NCBI GenBank assembly: GCA_018241725.1 | Contig: JAFEDI010000144.1 | Location: 62,001-126,000, forward strand | Source: Pseudomonadota bacterium | Lineage (GTDB): Bacteria; Pseudomonadota; Gammaproteobacteria; Burkholderiales; Rhodocyclaceae | DNA length: 64,000 nucleotides | Reading direction: 5' to 3' | Shown here: piece by piece, positions 34,589-42,615 of the stretch | Numbering within the stretch: position 1 is the first letter of the stretch | Layout of the letters: each line of letters starts with the position of its first letter | Position numbers and translations under genes: made by a program | The notes under the pieces: generated by a model | The model's input: only the letters and a program-made list of their open reading frames with translations | Databases searched by the model: none | What the model was told of the DNA's origin: nothing

Positions 34589-36505
34589 ATGCTGCGCTAC
34601 ATGCAGCCTGCGATAATCATCCCCACGCTGATCGCGCTCATCGTGGGCACGGTTGCTGGCGGCATCGCATGGCAGCGCATCGAAGCCGCCTATCAGGAAG
34701 CACAGCAGCGAGCCTTCGACGCCGAAACCAGCGAGATCACGCTCAAGATCGACGAACGCTTCAAGGCCTACCGACAGGTCCTGAGGGGCGCACGGGCTCT
34801 GTTCGCAGCCTCCCGGGACGTCACCCGCCAGGAATGGGGGCAGTACGTGGACGCCTTGCGCCTGTCGGAAGACTATCCGGGCATCCAGGGGGTCGGTCTG
34901 GCAGTGCCACTGCGGGCGGCCGATATGGAACGCCACGAGCAGGCTATGCGTGCCCAGGGCTTTGCCGACTACCGCTTGACCCCGTCGGGCAGTCGTACCG
35001 AATACACCGCAATCATTTATCTGGAACCCTTCGACTGGCGCAATCAGCGGGCCCTCGGCTTCGACATGTACTCCGAACCGGTGCGTCGCGAGGCGATGGC
35101 CCGCTCGCGCGAACTGGGCATACCGGCGCTCTCCGGCAAGGTAAGGCTGGTACAGGAGACCGCCGCCGACTCCCAGGCCGGTGTCCTGCTATATCTGCCG
35201 GTGTTCAGGCAGGACGCGGCGCTGGCCAACCCCGCGCAACGGGAGGCCGCCTTCAGGGGCTGGGTTTACAGTCCCTTCCGCATGAACGACCTGATCAGCA
35301 GCGCCATCGGGGACGCCGCCTCGCGTGTGCGCCTGCGCATCTATGACGGCCACGATACCACCCCCGCCAACCTGCTGTTCGACAACCATCCCTCACGCCC
35401 CGAACACGGTCCGGTCAGCCGCCGCAGCGTGCTGGAACTGGACAGTCGCGTGTGGACGCTGGTATTCGACAGCACCTCGGGGGAAGATCCCGCGCCCCCT
35501 GCGCTACGGCCCGAGCAGGCGACGATCATGCTGATCTGCGCCCTTTTCGTGCTCCTGACGGCATCCTTCTGTGCCACACGCCAACGGGCCGGGGAACTGG
35601 TCCGCATCAGTGCATCTCTGCGCAGCAGCGAAACCCGCTACAGCACCCTGGTCAATCTGTCCGCGGACGGCATTGCCGCCCTAGACACAAACCTGTGCTT
35701 CACCTACCTGAACCCCCGCCTCATCAAGCTTCTCGGTTTTCAGGAAACCGAGCTGCTGGGCCGCCGCTTCGACAGCTTGTGGCCCGCCACGGACACCACT
35801 CACAGCCTGGCTCTGACCGAGCGCTTGCGGCATGGCCAGGCGGCCACCTGGGAAGAACAACTGCGCAGCGCCGGCGGACGGCCGATCACCGTCATCGTCA
35901 CCCTTGCCCCGCACATGGACGAAACCGGTTTGCTGCAGGGCGGTATCCTGACCATCACCGACATTTCCGAACGCAAGGCCGCCGAGGAACGCATTCACTA
36001 TCTGGCCACCCACGATCCGCTGACCGGTCTGGCCAACCGGGCGATGTTCATGGAACAGATGAACAACAGCCTGTTGATCGCCCAGCGCTACCGGACGTGC
36101 TTCGCGCTACTGTTCCTCGACCTGGACCGCTTCAAGGAGGTCAATGACAGTCTCGGCCACGCCGCCGGCGACGCACTGCTGCAGGAAACGGCACGCCGCA
36201 TGCGCCACTGCCTGCGCGCCAGCGACCTGCTCGCCCGCCAGGGCGGCGACGAGTTTCTGGCCCTGCTACATGACATTCACGACATGGACGAAGCCTTTGC
36301 TGTTGCCGACAAGATCCGCCGCTCGATCGGCGCCCCCTTCGAGCTGGACGGCCAGGCCTGCTCCGTGTCGGTGAGCATCGGCATCGCGCTGTATCCCAAC
36401 CACGGCCACGACCTGGAAACCCTGACCCGCAACGCCGACGCCGCCATGTACCGCAGCAAGCTGAGCGGCCGTAACGGGACCACGGCATCGGCCGACGCAC
36501 CCTGA
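34589..36505 (+). CDS. Membrane diguanylate cyclase: CHASE-PAS-GGDEF
   Basis: 638-aa protein. A signal anchor (about 7-27) and a second helix (about 310-330, IMLICALFVLLTASF) bracket a periplasmic CHASE domain (about 70-270; YPGIQGVGLAVPL and the FDMYSEPVRREAMARSRE region). A PAS domain (345-460) follows, then GGDEF. GGDEF is intact at 552-556, and the RxxD inhibitory site (Arg543-Asp546) stands five residues upstream, so it should make c-di-GMP with product feedback. Its divergent neighbour is the rhamnose operon. The signal sensed by CHASE is unknown. Confidence 0.9.
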   Translation: MLRYMQPAIIIPTLIALIVGTVAGGIAWQRIEAAYQEAQQRAFDAETSEITLKIDERFKAYRQVLRGARALFAASRDVTRQEWGQYVDALRLSEDYPGIQGVGLAVPLRAADMERHEQAMRAQGFADYRLTPSGSRTEYTAIIYLEPFDWRNQRALGFDMYSEPVRREAMARSRELGIPALSGKVRLVQETAADSQAGVLLYLPVFRQDAALANPAQREAAFRGWVYSPFRMNDLISSAIGDAASRVRLRIYDGHDTTPANLLFDNHPSRPEHGPVSRRSVLELDSRVWTLVFDSTSGEDPAPPALRPEQATIMLICALFVLLTASFCATRQRAGELVRISASLRSSETRYSTLVNLSADGIAALDTNLCFTYLNPRLIKLLGFQETELLGRRFDSLWPATDTTHSLALTERLRHGQAATWEEQLRSAGGRPITVIVTLAPHMDETGLLQGGILTITDISERKAAEERIHYLATHDPLTGLANRAMFMEQMNNSLLIAQRYRTCFALLFLDLDRFKEVNDSLGHAAGDALLQETARRMRHCLRASDLLARQGGDEFLALLHDIHDMDEAFAVADKIRRSIGAPFELDGQACSVSVSIGIALYPNHGHDLETLTRNADAAMYRSKLSGRNGTTASADAP

Positions 36506-36581
36506 TCGCACCACGATTTACTTGCGGCCGGACCTGCTTCTAGAATCCTTGCCGTCCGTTGCGCCCACATCTGGAGACCCC

Positions 36582-38045
36582 ATGTCCCGCCACACCAAGA
36601 TCGTTGCCACCCTCGGCCCCGCCTCTTCCGACGCCACCGTGCTCGAACGCCTCGTGCAATCGGGCGTGGACGTGGTGCGCCTGAACTTCTCCCACGGCAC
36701 GGCGGACGACCACATCGCCCGTGCCCGCCAGGTCCGCGAAGTGTCCCAGCTGGTCGGCCGCCCGGTGGGCATCCTGGCCGACATGCAGGGCCCCAAGATC
36801 CGTGTCGGCAAGTTCGAGGAAGGCAAGATCACGCTGCTGAAGGACGCCGCCTTCATCCTGGACGCCCGCTGCGAGCTCGGCAACGCCCACCGGGTCGGCC
36901 TCGACTACAAGGACTTGCCCCGCGACGTGAAACCCGGCGACGTGCTCCTGCTCGACGACGGCCGCCTCAAGCTGGGCGTGGATCGCGTGCTCGGCCACGA
37001 GATCCACACCCGGGTCAAGGTTGGCGGCGAGTTGTCCAACAACAAGGGCATCAACCGCCAGGGCGGCGGCCTCACCGCCCCGGCGCTGACCGCCAAGGAC
37101 ATGGAAGACATCAAGACCGCCGCGCTGATCGGCGTGGACTTCGTCGCGATCTCCTTCCCCAAGGGCGCCGCCGACATGTACATGGCCCGCCAGCTGCTTC
37201 GCGCCGCCGGCAGCAGCGCGGTGCTGATCGCCAAGATCGAGCGCACCGAGGCCGTCGCCAACCTCGAAGAGATCCTCGACGCCTCGGACGGCATCATGGT
37301 GGCTCGCGGCGACCTGGCCGTCGAAGTCGGCGACGCCGCCGTACCGGCGCTGCAGAAACGCATGATCCGGCTGGCCCGCGAGAAGAACAAACTCGCCATC
37401 ACCGCCACCCAGATGATGGAGTCGATGATCCACAGCCCGGTGCCCACCCGCGCCGAGGTGTCCGACGTGGCCAACGCGGTGCTCGACGGCACCGACGCGG
37501 TGATGCTGTCCGCCGAGACCGCCTCCGGCAAGTTCCCGGTGGAAGTCGTCGAATCCATGTCGCGCATCTGTCTGGAGGCCGAGAAATCCACCGAAGTGAC
37601 GATGGACCGGGACTTCCTCGACCGGGTGTTCACGCGCATCGACCAGTCCATCGCGATGGCGGCGATGTGGACCGCCTACCACCTCAAGGTGAAGGCCATC
37701 GCCTCCCTCACCCAGACCGGCTCCACTGCCCTGTGGATGAGCCGCCTCAACAGCGGCGTGCCGATCTACGCGCTGACGCCGGAGATCTCGGCGCGCAACC
37801 AGATGACCCTCTACCGGGAGGTCTATCCGCTACTGATGTCGCAAGTCCATGCCGACCGGGACGTGCTGCTGTGGGAAGCCGAGCAGATCCTGCTCGAACA
37901 GGGGGTCGTGCAATACGGGGACCTCATCGTGCTGACCATCGGCGAGCCCATCGGCGCCGCCGGCGGCACCAATACGATGAAGATCGTGCGCGTCGGCGAC
38001 ACCCCCAAGCCCGGCCCCCTACAAGCATTCAGCACAACGGCATGA
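36582..38045 (+). CDS. pyk: Pyruvate kinase
   Basis: 487-aa glycolytic enzyme converting phosphoenolpyruvate and ADP to pyruvate and ATP. The start at 36582 (CTGGAG upstream) gives the canonical N-terminus SRHTKIVATLGPASS; the open frame extends 20 codons further but without homology. Motifs visible: VRLNFSHG, DMQGPKIRVG, catalytic-Lys region LIAKIERTEAVANL, MVARGDLAVE and TATQMMESMI. Length suits PykA-type enzymes. It is followed 110 bp later by the aldolase, a common betaproteobacterial pairing. Confidence 0.97.
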   Translation: MSRHTKIVATLGPASSDATVLERLVQSGVDVVRLNFSHGTADDHIARARQVREVSQLVGRPVGILADMQGPKIRVGKFEEGKITLLKDAAFILDARCELGNAHRVGLDYKDLPRDVKPGDVLLLDDGRLKLGVDRVLGHEIHTRVKVGGELSNNKGINRQGGGLTAPALTAKDMEDIKTAALIGVDFVAISFPKGAADMYMARQLLRAAGSSAVLIAKIERTEAVANLEEILDASDGIMVARGDLAVEVGDAAVPALQKRMIRLAREKNKLAITATQMMESMIHSPVPTRAEVSDVANAVLDGTDAVMLSAETASGKFPVEVVESMSRICLEAEKSTEVTMDRDFLDRVFTRIDQSIAMAAMWTAYHLKVKAIASLTQTGSTALWMSRLNSGVPIYALTPEISARNQMTLYREVYPLLMSQVHADRDVLLWEAEQILLEQGVVQYGDLIVLTIGEPIGAAGGTNTMKIVRVGDTPKPGPLQAFSTTA

Positions 38046-38155
38046 GGTCCGGTGTAAACTCCGGCCCCGCCAGACGCGCAAGCGGCATGCCGCCACGCTA
38101 GAATTCCACTTTTACGTCTATACCCGGCCGATCTTTCGGCCCTCGGAGAAAAACC

Positions 38156-39220
38156 ATGCCTCTCGTTTCCATGCGCCAGCTTCTCGACCACGCTGCCGAA
38201 AACAGCTATGGCCTGCCCGCGTTCAACGTCAACAACCTCGAACAAGTCCAGGCCATCATGGAAGCCGCTGCGGAAACCGACAGCCCGGTGATCATGCAGG
38301 CCTCCGCCGGCGCCCGCAAATACGCCGGTGAAGCCTTCCTGCGCCACCTCATCGACGCCGCCGTCGAGGCCTATCCGCACATCCCGGTGGTCATGCACCA
38401 GGACCACGGCCAGTCCGCCGCCGTCTGCCAGGGCGCCATCCGCTCCGGCTTCTCGTCGGTGATGATGGACGGCTCCCTGCTCGAAGACGGCAAGACCCCG
38501 TCCTCCTACGAATACAACGTGGACGTAACCCGCCGCGTGGTCGAGATGTCCCACGCCATCGGCGTCAGCGTCGAAGGCGAACTGGGCTGCCTGGGCTCCC
38601 TCGAAACCGGCCAGGCCGGTGAAGAAGACGGCATTGGCGCCGAAGGCACGCTGGACCACTCCCAGATGCTGACCGACCCCGATCAGGCCGCCGACTTCGT
38701 CCGCCAGACCAACGTGGACGCCCTGGCCATCGCCATCGGCACCAGCCACGGCGCCTACAAGTTCACCCGCAAGCCCACCGGCGACATCCTGGCCATTGAG
38801 CGCATCAAGGAAATCAACGCCCGCATCCCCAACACCCACCTGGTGATGCACGGCTCCTCCTCGGTGCCGCAGGAGCTGCTGGAGATCATTCGCGAGTACG
38901 GCGGTGACATGAAGGAAACCTATGGCGTGCCGGTCGAGGAAATCGTCCGCGGCATCAAGTACGGCGTGCGCAAGATCAACATCGATACCGACATCCGCCT
39001 GGCCATGACCGGCGCGGTGCGCAAGTTCTTCGTCGAGAACCCCTCCAAGTTCGACCCGCGCGAGTTCCTCAAGCCGGCCCGCGAAGCTGCCAAGCTGGTC
39101 TGCAAGGCCCGCTTCGAAGCCTTCGGCACCGCCGGCAACGCCAGCAAGATCAAGCCGGTGTCCCTAGACAAGATCGCCGCCCGTTACAAGAGCGGCGAAC
39201 TGAACCAGATCGTCCGCTGA
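38156..39220 (+). CDS. fba: Fructose-bisphosphate aldolase, class II, Calvin-cycle subtype
   Basis: 354-aa zinc-dependent aldolase. Hallmarks: [17 protein letters not shown] near the N-terminus, [14 protein letters not shown] (zinc-binding His), [28 protein letters not shown] and the [10 protein letters not shown] block. The length and insertions match the cbbA-like type used in glycolysis, gluconeogenesis and the Calvin cycle. A short hairpin (38126-38141, GGCCGA/TCGGCC) sits just before its ribosome site. Confidence 0.96.
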   Translation: MPLVSMRQLLDHAAENSYGLPAFNVNNLEQVQAIMEAAAETDSPVIMQASAGARKYAGEAFLRHLIDAAVEAYPHIPVVMHQDHGQSAAVCQGAIRSGFSSVMMDGSLLEDGKTPSSYEYNVDVTRRVVEMSHAIGVSVEGELGCLGSLETGQAGEEDGIGAEGTLDHSQMLTDPDQAADFVRQTNVDALAIAIGTSHGAYKFTRKPTGDILAIERIKEINARIPNTHLVMHGSSSVPQELLEIIREYGGDMKETYGVPVEEIVRGIKYGVRKINIDTDIRLAMTGAVRKFFVENPSKFDPREFLKPAREAAKLVCKARFEAFGTAGNASKIKPVSLDKIAARYKSGELNQIVR

Positions 39221-39319
39221 ACAAGGCACGGGGAGCCCGCTCCCTGTCGCACAGGCAATCATGAAATGGGGCCCGGCCAGACTGTGTAAAAACCCGTCTA
39301 TCGGCCAAGCCAGTTGAGA

Positions 39320-39357
39320 CAATGCCCGCCATCGAAAGATGGCGGGCATTGTTGTTT
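39320..39357 (+). terminator. Strong hairpin with TTGTTT, ahead of the transposase remnant
   Basis: CAATGCCCGCCATC (39320-39333), a GAAA tetraloop, and the perfect complement GATGGCGGGCATTG (39338-39351) form a 14-bp stem followed by TTGTTT. It would terminate transcription from fba. Its place directly before the transposase start also suits the hairpins insertion sequences use to block read-through from outside. Confidence 0.65.
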
Positions 39358-39658
39358 ATGGGCTTTGTACAGGGCGAACAGAGATCGCAGGGAGCGCTTT
39401 CCCTGTTTCACTGGATGAGCTGATCCCGGAGGCTCACCTGGTCCGCGTCATCGACCTGCGTGCGCAAGGCAGAATGTACGCAAGTCAAACAGCGCTTCGT
39501 CAGACGGCATTTCGATGAGGCGACGTTTGAAGGAGCGCATTTTCGGTAACGGACGGTTCCTGGTCCGGGGTTTGCACGGCGTAAGTGGCGAGATGGCCTT
39601 GGCGGTGCTCGCCCATAACTTCAAGCCCGTGAGCAATATTCTGGGAATCCCGACCTGA
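39358..39658 (+). pseudogene. Decayed IS1182-like transposase fragment
   Basis: Two pieces of one transposase remain. From the ATG at 39358 comes MGFVQGEQRSQGAL; then the frame shifts by one base in the T/C run near 39399, because the next frame reads SLDELIPEAHLVRVID, the continuation expected for IS1182-family enzymes. The catalytic centre is missing. From about 39512 a further frame reads MRRRLKERIFG ... RFLVRGLHGVSGEMALAVLAHN and ends at 39658, matching the C-terminal RGL-x-K-V-x-x-E-x-x-L-x-x-L-A-Y-N block. The element is inactive. CCAGACTGTGTAAAAAC near 39279 could be part of its left end; I found no matching right end. Confidence 0.7.
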
Positions 39659-39710
39659 TGCGCAAACCGGTTCGCGCCTGACGGCTGTTGCGCGCCAGAA
39701 CACCACCAAG

Positions 39711-39749
39711 AACCAGAACGCCTCGCAAACTTCGCGAGGCGTTCTGGTT
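39711..39749. repeat. 16-bp perfect inverted repeat between transposase remnant and FKBP gene
   Basis: AACCAGAACGCCTCGC (39711-39726) pairs perfectly with 39734-39749 across a 7-base loop. It lies between the IS fragment and the convergent isomerase gene, so a bidirectional terminator is the simplest reading, although there is no long T-tract on either side. The rest of 39659-39821 shows no gene. Confidence 0.5.
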
Positions 39750-39821
39750 TAAACGGGCCAGCAGAAGGCTTTTGCACAATCTGCAACGGCGTCCGTTTTG
39801 CATTCGGCACGGCCGCGCGGA

Positions 39822-40166
39822 TCACTTCACCGCCAGCAGCTCCACCTCGAACACCAGCGTGGCGTTCGGCGGGATCACGCCGCCGGCGCCGCGGGCACCG
39901 TAGCCGAGGTTCGGCGGAATGGTCAGCTTGCGCTTGCCACCGACCTTCATGCCCTGCACGCCTTCATCCCAGCCGGCGATCACGTGGCGGGCGCCGAGGG
40001 GGAAGACGAAGGGGTCATTGCGGTCCTTGCTGGAGTCGAACTTCTTGCCATCGGTGAGCCAGCCGGTGTAATGCACCTGCACGTGCTGGCCGGCGGTGGC
40101 TTCGGTACCCGTGCCGACTTCCAGATCTTCGATGACGAGGCCGCTCGCCGTGGTGACTTGGGTCAT
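39822..40166 (-). CDS. FKBP-type peptidyl-prolyl cis-trans isomerase
   Basis: 114-aa cytoplasmic single-domain FKBP (no signal peptide) that accelerates proline isomerisation in folding proteins. Family core: [46 protein letters not shown] and [14 protein letters not shown]. Length is that of a minimal FKBP domain. It follows msrA by 35 bp on the same strand, so the two may form a protein-maintenance pair. Confidence 0.95.
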   Translation of the reverse strand: MTQVTTASGLVIEDLEVGTGTEATAGQHVQVHYTGWLTDGKKFDSSKDRNDPFVFPLGARHVIAGWDEGVQGMKVGGKRKLTIPPNLGYGARGAGGVIPPNATLVFEVELLAVK

Positions 40167-40201
40167 GAAACACTCCTTGTAATAGACCGGCGGATTCTAT
40201 T

Positions 40202-40738
40202 TCAACTGGCCTTCACCCGCTTGGCGAACTTGCTGCGGAACTTGGCCACCTTGGGCGCCACCACGTACTGGCAGTACGGCTGGAAGGGATTCCGCGCAAA
40301 GTAATCATCATGGTAGGCCTCGGCCGGCCAGAAGGTCGGCGCCGCCAGCACCTCGGTGACGATCGGATCGCGGAACATGCCTTCGCGGGTCAGTTCGGCG
40401 ATCTTGGCATGGGCGATTGCATCCTGCCCGGCACTGGTGGTGAAGATCGCCGAACGGTACTGGGTACCCACGTCGTTGCCCTGGCGGTTGAGGGTCGTCG
40501 GATCGTGGATCGCGAAGAACACGTCGAGCAGGTCGGCAAAGCCGATCCGCTCCGGATCGAACTCGACGCGCACCACTTCCGCATGGCCGGTATCACCGTC
40601 GCAGACCTGATGGTAAGTCGGTGAATCGACGTGTCCGCCGATGTAGCCGGACTTGACCGATAACACGCCCTCCGCGTCCACGAACACCGCTTCGAGGCAC
40701 CAGAAGCAGCCTCCTGCGAGATAAGCAATTTCAGTCAC
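40202..40738 (-). CDS. msrA: Peptide methionine sulfoxide reductase MsrA
   Basis: 178-aa enzyme that repairs methionine-S-sulfoxide in proteins. The GGCFWCLE motif puts the catalytic Cys at residue 11. YIGGHVDSPTYHQVC, HAEVVRVEFDP and FFAIHDPTTLNRQGNDVGTQYRS are diagnostic; the C-terminal AYHDDYF block completes the fold. It is first of a two-gene unit with the FKBP isomerase. Confidence 0.97.
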   Translation of the reverse strand: MTEIAYLAGGCFWCLEAVFVDAEGVLSVKSGYIGGHVDSPTYHQVCDGDTGHAEVVRVEFDPERIGFADLLDVFFAIHDPTTLNRQGNDVGTQYRSAIFTTSAGQDAIAHAKIAELTREGMFRDPIVTEVLAAPTFWPAEAYHDDYFARNPFQPYCQYVVAPKVAKFRSKFAKRVKAS

Positions 40739-40957
40739 TTTTCACTCCTCATTCCTCTTGATTCCTGATCGGGTAGGACACTGCCCCACGGTGCCCGATT
40801 AGGACAGGCAGCAAGCCGGCGCGTTCTCCGCGCAATGCGCCGGGAAGCCGGCCACCACCATCGAACCGACACCCCGCAGTCGTCTCGAATTCTTCATTTG
40901 CATACGTCCGGAGCGTGGCTATGTTGAAGCATCCCCGTCCCTGCAAGGAGGATCATC

Positions 40958-41767
40958 ATGCGCATCTACCTGCCCCACGACGTATGGCAGCCGGGCGAAT
41001 TCGCGGCGATGCTCGCTATCGGCGACTCGTGGTTCTGGTATCCCAAAAACAACGTTCTACAGGCCCTGATCGAAAACCCGCAACTGAAACCCGATTACGC
41101 CAACATCCAGATGCTCGGTTACAACGGCGCCAAGCTGGAGGAATTCGTCTTCGGGCAGTACGCCGACGATCTCGCCCACGAACTGCAGCCCCGCAATCGC
41201 CACTATTACTCGGCAATCCTCATCAGCGGCGCCGGCAACGACGCCGTCGACTACCGGCTCGGTCTGTTCAAGAACTGCTCGGGCGCCAACAGCAGCGACC
41301 AGTGCATCAACAACGAAGCCATGGCGGCACTGCTCGGCAAGCTGGCCACAGCCCTGGGCGCGCTCATCGAGCAGGTTCGACGCGCCTATGCCTCTGACGG
41401 CAGCCAGCCGCCCATTTTCCTGCACAGCTACGACTACCCCATCCCGGACGGACGCGGCTTCAACCTCGCCGCACTCAAGATCACCGGCCCCTGGCTTGCT
41501 TCTGCGATGGACGACTGCTTCGTTCCCCCCGACCCCGAAATCCGCAGGGACATCTGCCGCCACCTGATCGACAGCCTGCACGACGAATTCGCGCAGATCG
41601 CCGCCTCCACCGACGGCATTTACCTGATCGACTCCCGCGGCAGCCTCCGGGGCCCCGACTACCGGGACGACTGGGACAATGAGCTGCATCCGAGCCCCAG
41701 CGGCTTTCGGCGCATCATCGCCGAACGCTGGATACCCGTACTGAAGGATAGAGGGTTCGCAAGCTGA
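40958..41767 (+). CDS. SGNH/GDSL-like hydrolase
   Basis: 269-aa protein with the four SGNH blocks in order: GDSW (22-25, nucleophile Ser24), a Gly in MLGYNGAKL, SGAGND (Asn of block III) and DNELHPSPSGF (the Asp-x-x-His of block V). It should hydrolyse an ester, acetyl or similar group. No signal peptide is visible, so it acts in the cytoplasm or is released otherwise. AAGGAGGAT lies at the right spacing before the ATG. Substrate unknown; it is convergent with the DUF2189-like gene. Confidence 0.75.
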   Translation: MRIYLPHDVWQPGEFAAMLAIGDSWFWYPKNNVLQALIENPQLKPDYANIQMLGYNGAKLEEFVFGQYADDLAHELQPRNRHYYSAILISGAGNDAVDYRLGLFKNCSGANSSDQCINNEAMAALLGKLATALGALIEQVRRAYASDGSQPPIFLHSYDYPIPDGRGFNLAALKITGPWLASAMDDCFVPPDPEIRRDICRHLIDSLHDEFAQIAASTDGIYLIDSRGSLRGPDYRDDWDNELHPSPSGFRRIIAERWIPVLKDRGFAS

Positions 41768-41809
41768 CGGAGCGACGGGCTGCGGCGGAGCGGCGAGCGC
41801 CGCCACGGC

Positions 41810-42532
41810 TCAGTCCGGCGGGAAGATTTCCAGATAAAGCAGATCGCTGGCAAACGCGAGGCACGGCAGGGACAGCAGCAGCAGGGGCGGACACAGCGCG
41901 GTAGCGATCAGCGCGCCGGCAAGGATCAGGGCCCACACCAGCACCGCGGAAAAGTTGCTGAACACCGCCCGCACGCTGGCGCTCACCGCGGGTACCAGCG
42001 TCGCGCGGCGGTCGAACAGCAGCGGGATCGAAAAGGCCGACACGCAGAACACGATGAAGGCGAGCACCGCCCCCATCACGCTGGTGAAGGCATGAAAGCG
42101 CAGCACCTGGGCCGGCGTCGGAACATCGCCGCCGATCATGAAGCTGTAGACCGTTGCCGCGTCGGTCAGCCAGATCATCAGCAGCAGCGTGCACACTGCC
42201 GCCATTACCCACAGGCCGCGGGGCGCCTGGTGGAAACCGGCCAGCGCGTCGGCCAGCGCGGCGCGGCGCCCTGCCCCGCAGGCCCGCCGCAGGCCGAAGA
42301 AACCCGCCAGCACGGCCGGCCCGACGAGCAGGAAGCCGCCGGCGAAGGGCAGCATCATCGATGACAGGCCGAAGCGCCATAGCAGTCCATGGATCAGCAG
42401 CCCCAGCGCGGCGAACACCCCAGCCAGCGCGACGGCCGGCTGCAGACAATGACGCAGGCAGCGCCAGCCTTCGCCGATGGCGGCAAACACGACGGCAACG
42501 GGAATCCGGCGAGGGTCGAGATTGGCGGACAC
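41810..42532 (-). CDS. Multi-pass membrane protein, DUF2189-like
   Basis: 240-aa integral membrane protein. I prefer the GTG at 42532 because TTGGAG stands 7 nt before it; the open frame can be extended to ATG 42589 or TTG 42601, adding a charged leader that lacks family likeness. Six hydrophobic segments are visible (e.g. AVALAGVFAALGLLIHGLL, WVMAAVCTLLLMIWL, FTSVMGAVLAFIVFCVSAF, VLVWALILAGALIATALC). The layout fits DUF2189 proteins of unknown function. It lies downstream of tamB on the same strand. Confidence 0.65.
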   Translation of the reverse strand: MSANLDPRRIPVAVVFAAIGEGWRCLRHCLQPAVALAGVFAALGLLIHGLLWRFGLSSMMLPFAGGFLLVGPAVLAGFFGLRRACGAGRRAALADALAGFHQAPRGLWVMAAVCTLLLMIWLTDAATVYSFMIGGDVPTPAQVLRFHAFTSVMGAVLAFIVFCVSAFSIPLLFDRRATLVPAVSASVRAVFSNFSAVLVWALILAGALIATALCPPLLLLSLPCLAFASDLLYLEIFPPD

Positions 42533-42615
42533 GGCACGACTCCAATAGACAAGGTTCCCATCTCGCCGCAGCCGGCGATCGCCGTCCATGACCGGGATCA
42601 AGCCCGCCGGCGACC

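Noticed and set aside
34373..34936. 187-aa minus-strand frame between rfbB and the GGDEF gene
   Set aside because: Mostly antisense to the CHASE-coding region, no ribosome site or motif.
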